5,859 nucleotides of DNA from Ahrensia sp. (GTDB lineage Bacteria; Pseudomonadota; Alphaproteobacteria; Rhizobiales; Rhizobiaceae). The notes under the pieces were generated by a model. That model worked only from the letters and a program-made list of their open reading frames with translations. It had not been told where the DNA came from and did not search any database. The DNA lies in NCBI GenBank assembly GCA_003233475.1, contig QILU01000180.1:1-5859 (forward strand), in the 5' to 3' direction. Made by a program: the position numbers and the translations under genes. This document shows, one piece after another, positions 1 to 5,266 of the stretch (position 1 is its first letter; the number at the start of each line of letters is the position of its first letter).

Positions 1-983
1 AAAGCATATTTCGCGAGTCTATATTTCCCGGTGCCATTCTCACCCGCGTTGCGCGCTGCCATGTGCGGGTCGGAACCTTCCAGTATTTTGCCGCGCGCCG
101 GGATGATGAGGCTGTAAAATTGCTGGCGGATTATGTAATTGACCGTCTTTATCCCGATATTAAGGAGAGTGAAAACCCCTACCTTGGACTGCTCAATGCA
201 GTTATGCGCGCACAAACCTCCCTCGTCGCCAAATGGATGAATTTCGGATTCATCCATGGGGTGATGAACACGGATAATGTTTCAATTTCCGGGGAAACAA
301 TCGACTATGGCCCCTGCGCATTTATGGATGATTTTCACCCCGATCGGGTTTTCAGCTCCATTGATGAAATGGGCCGTTATGCCTACTCAAACCAACCCAG
401 AATTGTCCATTGGAATCTGGTTCAGTTTGCCCAGTCACTGTTGCCCCTGTTGGGAACAGGCGAAGATGACGCCGTGAAAAACGCCCAAAATGTCATCAAC
501 ACCATTCCTGAAACCTATTTGCTGGCTTATCAAAACGGTTTGAACCAAAAACTTGGATTGGGAGAAATTCGCGAAGGGGATACGGATTTGGGAAAAGAGT
601 TATTCCAGATAATGAAACAACAAAAATCTGATTTCATTTTGACCTTTCGCAACCTCTCAAAAAGCGAAGACGCTCTCAAAGGCCAGTTCCACGACCCCTC
701 TATCATCGAACCCTGGATAAAAAAATGGCGGGCGCGTTTGGCGAAGGAGAAGATCACCAAACAACAACGAGCCAAACAAATGCGCGCCGTTAATCCGGCC
801 TTTATTCCTAGAAACCACCGCATTCAACAGCTTATAGATGCTGCACTGAATGACGATTTCACCCCCATGGAGGAATTGTTGCGAGCGCTGGAAACCCCGT
901 TTGAAGAACAGCCGGAACGGGCGCACCTAATGGAACCACCAAACCCCAATGACGCAATTTTATACACCACATGCGGAACCTGA
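1..983 (+). CDS. selO: Protein adenylyltransferase SelO (YdiU), 5'-truncated by window edge
   Basis: SelO has a pseudokinase fold and transfers AMP from ATP to Ser/Thr/Tyr of target proteins; in bacteria it is linked to the oxidative stress response. The frame is open to the left edge: codons from position 3 read PGAILTRVARCHVRVGTFQYF, a hallmark SelO block, so the GTG at 63 is internal and not the start. About 326 residues are visible of a usual 480-500. The active site is present: HGVMNTDN (catalytic-loop Asp at 273, metal-binding Asn at 276) and, nine residues on, the metal-binding Asp of DYGP (303). The protein ends in YTTCGT, with Cys (972-974) third from the end, where eukaryotic SelO carries selenocysteine. 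The activation-segment Cys that pairs with it in E. coli (C272, from memory) is Phe here, but DYGPC carries a Cys 12 residues earlier. The stop lies 27 bases before the dehalogenase gene, so the two may be co-transcribed. Family assignment is near certain; the target proteins are unknown. Confidence 0.96.
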   Translation, partial: SIFRESIFPGAILTRVARCHVRVGTFQYFAARRDDEAVKLLADYVIDRLYPDIKESENPYLGLLNAVMRAQTSLVAKWMNFGFIHGVMNTDNVSISGETIDYGPCAFMDDFHPDRVFSSIDEMGRYAYSNQPRIVHWNLVQFAQSLLPLLGTGEDDAVKNAQNVINTIPETYLLAYQNGLNQKLGLGEIREGDTDLGKELFQIMKQQKSDFILTFRNLSKSEDALKGQFHDPSIIEPWIKKWRARLAKEKITKQQRAKQMRAVNPAFIPRNHRIQQLIDAALNDDFTPMEELLRALETPFEEQPERAHLMEPPNPNDAILYTTCGT

Positions 984-1010
984 GAAAATGAGTTTGGAAA
1001 ACCCAAAGCT

Positions 1011-1886
1011 ATGAGCAAGCGTTTTTTCTCGAACAAAAACCGGCCTCTCCATCTGGGTTCCTATCCATCGGAGCGATTAATCCGTGTGGACGGGGTTGAT
1101 TTTTCAAGCATTCCCCCCATGCAGCCCATCAGTTTTGTTCGCAAAAATACCCCCCAAAGCATCATCAATGCCATGGCGGAGTATCAGGCAATGATGGACG
1201 CGATCCGTGATGGGCTCGTTAATAAGGCCAAGGCCGAATGTCCAGAAGATCATCAAATACGCGCTGATCACCTGAAAGCATTTGGCTATTTCAGCGATGC
1301 GTCTCTTGTGGGAACATGTCTGGTTCCAAAATCAGCCCACCTGAAAAACCCGATACGCAACCCGGACATAGACCGGCTGGCCGAGGACTTGCGCAACAAA
1401 CAAACCACAACTCTGGCCGCTGGGATTGATCTGATCATGGCGGATTTAAAAGAGTCCATGAATGCCCCCCCCTCTTCAATTGAAGGCCACACCCACGCAC
1501 TGGTGTTCATTTATGAATACCCCCGTGATCCAAAAACCGATGAACCGGGAACGGAATGGATTATGAATGCCCAACCCCAGCGGGCCTGTTTGCGTTCCTC
1601 TGAGACGGCGGTGGTGATCGCAAATTACATCCGCGTTTTGGGATATGATGCCCGCGCCCATTCGGGCACAACTTCTGAAATTGATTTGAACCAAATGGCT
1701 GTCGCGGCTGGTTTGGCAACGGTTGAAAACGGCATTCTGGTAACCCCTTATCTCGGAGAGCGGTTTGGTGTTTCCGTGGTGACCACCGAATTTGAATTTG
1801 CCAGCACCCCTGGCGGATCAGCCAAAGTCCAAAGCCCGAGGGCTTTTTGCCCGGCGTCGGTTTGTCGATGGTGCCCATCCGTTTGA
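1011..1886 (+). CDS. Reductive dehalogenase (BhbA/NpRdhA type), N-terminal vestigial B12-fold part; frameshifted 3' end
   Basis: This is the N-terminal part of a catabolic reductive dehalogenase. It opens with NRPLHLGSYPSERL and contains a nitroreductase/CblC-like half-domain (about residues 80-264). That half resembles the catalytic half in the next frame: ADHLKAFGYF versus ADLIKATMYF, RACLRSS versus RAYLRFS, LGYDARAHS versus LGYDAKAHT, and YLGERFGVSVVTTE versus YLGPRLKSGVITTD. The catalytic Tyr and Lys positions are Cys and Gly here, so this half should not be catalytic, matching the vestigial N-terminal domain described for NpRdhA. It has an extra loop of roughly 45 residues (about 115-160) and no Fe-S cysteines. 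Recognisable homology stops near S265 (codon 1803). The last ~25 residues to the TGA at 1884 look out of frame, while frame 1 continues the protein with PLADQP. The start ATG has only a weak ribosome site (GGA at 996-998). There is no Tat or Sec signal. I read this as the first piece of a broken gene, not a separate protein family. Confidence 0.85.
   Translation: MSKRFFSNKNRPLHLGSYPSERLIRVDGVDFSSIPPMQPISFVRKNTPQSIINAMAEYQAMMDAIRDGLVNKAKAECPEDHQIRADHLKAFGYFSDASLVGTCLVPKSAHLKNPIRNPDIDRLAEDLRNKQTTTLAAGIDLIMADLKESMNAPPSSIEGHTHALVFIYEYPRDPKTDEPGTEWIMNAQPQRACLRSSETAVVIANYIRVLGYDARAHSGTTSEIDLNQMAVAAGLATVENGILVTPYLGERFGVSVVTTEFEFASTPGGSAKVQSPRAFCPASVCRWCPSV
1783..1886 (+). other. Frameshift in the reductive dehalogenase gene, most likely at 1803-1810
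   Basis: Homology passes from the 1011 frame (ending TTEFEFAS, codon 1803) to the +1 frame (PLADQPKSKARG, from 1807). Frame 1 is closed before 1783 by the TGA at 1780-1782, and the first frame ends at 1884-1886, so the shift must lie between these. The best point is a four-C run at 1807-1810 in AGCACCCCTGG. Three Cs would give FASTLADQP in one frame, and six Cs would give FASTPLADQP. The break falls in the linker between the two pseudo-symmetric halves. There is no stop codon at the shift site and no long A/T run, so neither a prfB-like programmed shift nor transcriptional slippage is suggested. A sequencing or assembly error or a true mutation is more likely. Confidence 0.8.
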
Positions 1887-4170
1887 AAAACTCAAGCGCG
1901 TTGATGTCCCCACAACCTATATTGATGAACCCCGCGTGGCGCGTGTTCCTAAGCGCACAGATATGTTCGCCCGCGCACAATTTGGCGATATGGGCAAAGC
2001 CAATCAGGACGCTGCAACGGGCGGATATTATGTGCGTAAAGCCGCCCCCTCCATGGCTCAACGCCGCGCTCTTGGCGCGTTTGTACTCATTCAAAGCGGC
2101 AAGCCGGAGCCGGAAGCCTGCCCGCCTGATCCGCAAAGCCATGCTGATTTGATCAAAGCCACAATGTATTTTTTGGGCGCAGATGCGGTGGGCATATCCC
2201 GCTGCCCCGAGTGGACCTGGTATTCCCACAACGCCATTGGTGAAGAAATCAAACCGCCCCATGATCAGGCAATTTCGATTATAATAGATCAAGGCTATGA
2301 GACCACCGATGGTTCCTCCGGGGATGATTGGATTGCCGTCGCCCAATCCATGCGCGCCTATCTGCGCTTTTCTTTGCTGGGCGGGGTGATGGCCAAACAA
2401 ATCCGCAATCTTGGTTATGACGCCAAAGCCCACACGGTGATGGATGGGGATGTGTTGCAACCGCCGCTACTGCTTTTATCCGGCCTGGGGGAAGTCTCTC
2501 GCATTGGCGAAGTAATTCTCAACCCCTATCTGGGACCGCGATTAAAGTCGGGCGTTATTACCACCGATTTGCCCTTGGCCCACGATAAGCCGATTGATTT
2601 TGGCCTGCAAAAATTTTGCGAAAGCTGCAACAAATGCGCCCGCGAATGTCCCGCCGGTGCCATTACCGCCGGGCCAAAGAAAATGTTCAATGGCTACGAA
2701 ATATGGAAATCAGACAGTCAGAAATGTACCACCTACCGCATCACCAATAAGGGCGGTGCCATGTGCGGCCGTTGCATGAAAACCTGCCCGTGGAATTTGG
2801 AAGGTCTTTTCGCGGAAAAACCGTTTCGTTGGGCAGCCATGAATATTCCTAGCGCCGCACCATTGTTGGCGAAGCTTGATGATGCCCTGGGAAAAGGTGG
2901 CCTCAACCCGGTTAAAACATGGTGGTGGGATTTGGAAGTCGAAGAAGATGGCGGCTTTCGCCCGACAAAAAATCCGGTAAACCAGCGCGATCTTGATAAG
3001 AGTTTGAATTTGAAATTCGAAGACCAAACGCTCGCCGTATACCCGGCAAATTTAGCGCCCCACCCCTGGCCTTTCCCGTTTCCCATGGACCGCGAAAAAG
3101 GCATTGAAGCTTATCAGGCCATGGTTACGGCGAAGCAGTACAAGGCCAAAATTGCCCAAGGAAAAATTGGCGATGTGGTGCATGAATACAAGATTGACGG
3201 AGACGCCCCGGTGATCCGGGTGGAGATAACCAAGGCTGAAAAAATGAGCCGAGATGTAACCAAATATGAATTTTCAAGCCTCGACGGAAAGCCCTTGCCC
3301 AAATGGAGCGCCGGCGCCCATCTTGATATTGTGATAGCGCCGGAATTTTTGCGCCAATATTCCATGTCCGGCGACCCGGCAGATCGGAGTAAATACCAAA
3401 TTGGTGTTTTACGCGAAGAGGAAGGCCGGGGCGGTTCGCAATTGATGCACCGGATATTTTCAAAGGGGCGCAAGATTTTCATCTCGAAGCCAATTAATCA
3501 TTTCCCCCTCGATCTTACCGCTCAAAAATCTTTCCTAATGGGAGGCGGTATCGGTATCACACCAATGATAGCCATGGCGCACGAGGCCCACGCGGCCGAC
3601 CATGACTTTGAAGTACACTATTCCATTCACTCTCGATCATCCGCCGGATATTTGAAAGAGCTTGCAAAAGTACCCTGGGCGAAAAAGGTTGTTATCCATG
3701 TTTCAGATGAGGGGAACCGTGCAAAACTGGAGAAGGTTTTTCCGCCTGTGGGAAAGGGGAGAGCCAAGGGTGTCCATGTTTATACCTGCGGCCCGGACGA
3801 TTATATGGGCGCGGTGATAGATGCGGCGAAGGCCTGCGGGGTGACCGAAGAAAACCGCCACTTGGAATACTTCTCGGTGCCCGAGCTGCCGGAATACGAG
3901 AACCATGATTTCACCTTGAAGCTTAAAAAATCCGGCACCGAATTCCTAATTCCCGCCAAAAAGTCCGCCACCGATGTTTTGGCAGAAAATGGAATTCACG
4001 TGGACATAAAATGTTCCGATGGTATTTGCGGAGTTTGCAAATGCGGCCTTGTTTCCGGCGAAGTCGAGCACCGGGATTTTGTCCTGTCCAACAAACAACG
4101 TGAAAATTCTGTTATTCTGTGCCAGTCGCGGGCAAAAAATCCCGATGGCGTTTTGGAGGTTGATCTTTAG
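1792..4170 (+). CDS. Self-sufficient reductive dehalogenase: catalytic B12 domain, two [4Fe-4S], FMN/NAD(P)H reductase and [2Fe-2S] ferredoxin
   Basis: The enzyme removes halogen from organohalides using cobalamin, with electrons from NAD(P)H. Domains are numbered from the TTG at 1792. The cobalamin-binding half is about 85-265, with NpRdhA-type catalytic residues Y190 (RAYLR), K252 (PRLKSG) and R316 (TTYRIT). Their spacing of +62 and +64 is the same as Y426, K488 and R552 of NpRdhA. Two [4Fe-4S] clusters follow: C276, C279, C282, C286 (CxxCxxCxxxCP), and C312 with C325, C328, C332 (CxxCxxxCP). Then comes a phthalate-dioxygenase-reductase-like module: RQYS flavin motif at 521-524, GRGGS, GGGIGITP nucleotide site at 584, CGP at 666. 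Last is a plant-type [2Fe-2S] ferredoxin with C741, C746, C749 and C777. No Tat signal or membrane segment means a soluble cytoplasmic, catabolic enzyme. The TTG has no convincing ribosome site, so this is probably the continuation of the gene that starts at 1011. The substrate is unknown; halogenated phenols are likely by family. Confidence 0.9.
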   Translation: MNLPAPLADQPKSKARGLFARRRFVDGAHPFEKLKRVDVPTTYIDEPRVARVPKRTDMFARAQFGDMGKANQDAATGGYYVRKAAPSMAQRRALGAFVLIQSGKPEPEACPPDPQSHADLIKATMYFLGADAVGISRCPEWTWYSHNAIGEEIKPPHDQAISIIIDQGYETTDGSSGDDWIAVAQSMRAYLRFSLLGGVMAKQIRNLGYDAKAHTVMDGDVLQPPLLLLSGLGEVSRIGEVILNPYLGPRLKSGVITTDLPLAHDKPIDFGLQKFCESCNKCARECPAGAITAGPKKMFNGYEIWKSDSQKCTTYRITNKGGAMCGRCMKTCPWNLEGLFAEKPFRWAAMNIPSAAPLLAKLDDALGKGGLNPVKTWWWDLEVEEDGGFRPTKNPVNQRDLDKSLNLKFEDQTLAVYPANLAPHPWPFPFPMDREKGIEAYQAMVTAKQYKAKIAQGKIGDVVHEYKIDGDAPVIRVEITKAEKMSRDVTKYEFSSLDGKPLPKWSAGAHLDIVIAPEFLRQYSMSGDPADRSKYQIGVLREEEGRGGSQLMHRIFSKGRKIFISKPINHFPLDLTAQKSFLMGGGIGITPMIAMAHEAHAADHDFEVHYSIHSRSSAGYLKELAKVPWAKKVVIHVSDEGNRAKLEKVFPPVGKGRAKGVHVYTCGPDDYMGAVIDAAKACGVTEENRHLEYFSVPELPEYENHDFTLKLKKSGTEFLIPAKKSATDVLAENGIHVDIKCSDGICGVCKCGLVSGEVEHRDFVLSNKQRENSVILCQSRAKNPDGVLEVDL

Positions 4171-4206
4171 CGTACTTCTTAAACGAGTTAACTGCCCGAT
4201 AAACTC

Positions 4207-4211
4207 AAGGA
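4207..4211 (+). promoter_or_regulatory. Ribosome binding site of arsC
   Basis: AAGGA sits seven bases before the ATG at 4219. It is the clearest Shine-Dalgarno sequence in the first four fifths of the window and fixes the arsC start. Confidence 0.75.
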
Positions 4212-4218
4212 AACCACC

Positions 4219-4566
4219 ATGTCGGTAACAATCTATCACAACCCAAAATGCGGTACTTCGCGCACCACGTTGGCATTGCTGCGTGACGCGGGTATTGAGC
4301 CAACAATAATTGAATACCTCAAAACCCCGTTAACCCGTGAGAAACTGGAAAGCCTCGTTGCAAAAATGCCGATCACTTTGCGCGAATTGCTGCGCCAACG
4401 GGGCACACCTTTTGAGGAATTGGGATTGGGGGACAAAAGCCTGAGCGATTCTCAACTGATTGACGCGATGCTTGAACACCCGATTTTGATGGATCGCCCG
4501 GTGGTGGAAACCAACAAGGGCGTACGCCTTTGCCGCCCGGCGGAAACCGTGAAAGAGATATTGTAA
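4219..4566 (+). CDS. arsC: Glutaredoxin-dependent arsenate reductase ArsC
   Basis: The product is a cytoplasmic, thioredoxin-fold enzyme that reduces arsenate to arsenite using glutathione and glutaredoxin. It has 115 residues. The catalytic Cys is C11 in the N-terminal loop (HNPKCGTSR). The three arginines of the plasmid R773 ArsC active site (C12, R60, R94, R107) are all matched one position earlier: C11, R59 (LLRQRG), R93 (MDRPVV) and R106 (RLCRP). This separates it from Spx and from poorly characterised YffB-like relatives. It starts 48 bases after the dehalogenase stop and ends two bases before allA, so it is probably co-transcribed and translationally coupled with allA. No ArsR, ArsB/Acr3 or ArsH gene is visible, so it is a stand-alone arsC here; arsenite export would need genes elsewhere. 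Family confidence is high. The physiological role outside an ars operon is less certain. Confidence 0.92.
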   Translation: MSVTIYHNPKCGTSRTTLALLRDAGIEPTIIEYLKTPLTREKLESLVAKMPITLRELLRQRGTPFEELGLGDKSLSDSQLIDAMLEHPILMDRPVVETNKGVRLCRPAETVKEIL

Positions 4567-4568
4567 TT

Positions 4569-5063
4569 ATGGCCAATCGAGTAATTGCCAGACCCCTGAC
4601 AAAAGACGGTTTTCGAGCCTATGGCGATGTGATTGAGAAACCCGGGTCTGAAAATTTTCAAATTAACAACCGCAACTGCACCCGCCACCATGCGTTGTGC
4701 CGTGCAGAAATTGAAGGTAATGGCGGGCAGGTGGGGATCAGTATATTCTCAGCTTTTCCCTTTGACCTCCCATTGAAGCTGCCTTCGGTGGAACGCCATC
4801 CCTTAGGCAGCCAGGCGTTTTACCCCTTGGGTTCGCAACAATGGCTGGTAATTGTTTGTGACGATAAAAATGGCATCCCGGTTCGCCCTTCGGCCTTTCT
4901 TGCTTCCCCCAATCAGGGAATTAATTTTCATCGCGGCGTTTGGCACGGGGTGTTAACTCCACTTTATGAACAAAGCGATTTTCTGGTGATGGATCGGCTT
5001 GGGGAGGGCGACAATCTTGAGGAACACAAATTCAAGTCTCCCTATGAAGTGACTTTGAGTTAA
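4569..5063 (+). CDS. allA: Ureidoglycolate lyase AllA
   Basis: AllA splits (S)-ureidoglycolate into glyoxylate and urea, the last step of one branch of allantoin (purine) breakdown. The 164-residue product matches the usual ~160. It has a cupin-like family pattern: HPLGSQAFYPLGSQ, LASPNQGINFHRGVWHG, and DFLVMDRLGEGDNLEE near the C-terminus. The ATG at 4569 was chosen because it gives the family N-terminus (VIARPLTKDGFRAYGDVIE). A longer in-frame start at 4530 (TTG) would lie inside arsC and adds non-conserved residues. Only a weak ribosome site (AGAGA at 4554-4558, inside arsC) precedes it, and the gap from the arsC stop is two bases, so it probably depends on coupling to arsC translation. 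No allantoicase or allantoinase gene is in view. The frame stays open for 25 more codons after its TAA, to a second stop at 5139-5141. Confidence 0.93.
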   Translation: MANRVIARPLTKDGFRAYGDVIEKPGSENFQINNRNCTRHHALCRAEIEGNGGQVGISIFSAFPFDLPLKLPSVERHPLGSQAFYPLGSQQWLVIVCDDKNGIPVRPSAFLASPNQGINFHRGVWHGVLTPLYEQSDFLVMDRLGEGDNLEEHKFKSPYEVTLS

Positions 5064-5154
5064 TCTTATTTCGCCGTGGTTAACTCGCCGCTGATGAAAC
5101 GCTTTGGTGAAGCCGACGATCGGTCCGAAGAAATAGCTTAATCAAACATCAAAA

Positions 5155-5181
5155 TTGACTGTGCAACAGGTGTTTCAATTT
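5155..5181 (+). promoter_or_regulatory. Weak sigma70-type promoter candidate upstream of the aminotransferase gene
   Basis: TTGACT at 5155-5160 is a good -35 box. The best -10 at a usable distance is CAATTT (5176-5181), 15 bases on, which is a poor match. It lies about 85 bases before the ATG at 5267, in the only long gap of the window. CATAAT at 5195-5200 is a better -10 but has no matching -35. Confidence 0.25.
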
Positions 5182-5253
5182 CCGCAGAAATCATCATAAT
5201 CCGATTCAATCAGGTTTCGCATATTGAGCGATCCAATTTTACAACATCGATAT

Positions 5254-5258
5254 AAAGG
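5254..5258 (+). promoter_or_regulatory. Ribosome binding site of the class V aminotransferase
   Basis: AAAGG lies eight bases before the ATG at 5267, and supports that start codon. Confidence 0.65.
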
Positions 5259-5266
5259 CGTTTTCC

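Larger units (their letters stand above)
5064..5266. other. 203-base intergenic region between allA and the aminotransferase gene
   Basis: There is no convincing gene. Its first part continues the allA frame as SYFAVVNSPLMKRFGEADD and a few more residues to a TAA at 5139-5141, including an ATG at 5094 that would encode only 15 residues. The only hairpin I see there is CCGA-CGA-TCGG, with no T run, so I do not call a terminator. The second part is AT-richer and fits a promoter region for the downstream gene. Confidence 0.6.

Noticed and set aside
63..65. GTG at 63 as the start of SelO
   Set aside because: The frame continues upstream to the window edge with conserved SelO residues (PGAILTRVA), so the gene is truncated by the window and does not start there.
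1792..1794. TTG 1792 as a genuine independent start for the catalytic dehalogenase piece
   Set aside because: No ribosome site precedes it, and the homology runs continuously from the upstream frame, so it is merely the first start-like codon after the frame-1 stop at 1780.
1839..1850. ARRRF near the frameshift as a Tat signal
   Set aside because: It is not at an N-terminus with a following hydrophobic segment; the next residues (VDGAHPFEKLKRVD) are polar and look like the interdomain linker of the RdhA family.
1561..2460. A 299-codon antisense open frame across the dehalogenase
   Set aside because: It lies opposite well-conserved coding sequence on the + strand, spans the frameshift point, and its translation shows no family motifs. 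It is a shadow of the codon bias of the real gene.
4185..4206. Hairpin GAGTT/AACTC between the dehalogenase and arsC as a terminator
   Set aside because: The stem has only five AT-rich pairs with a 12-base loop and no following T run.
4530..4568. Longer N-terminus for AllA starting at TTG 4530
   Set aside because: It would overlap the conserved end of ArsC in another frame and add residues absent from the AllA family; ATG 4569 gives the usual length and N-terminus.
5117..5127. Hairpin CCGA-CGA-TCGG after allA as a terminator
   Set aside because: The stem is only four pairs and there is no T tract.
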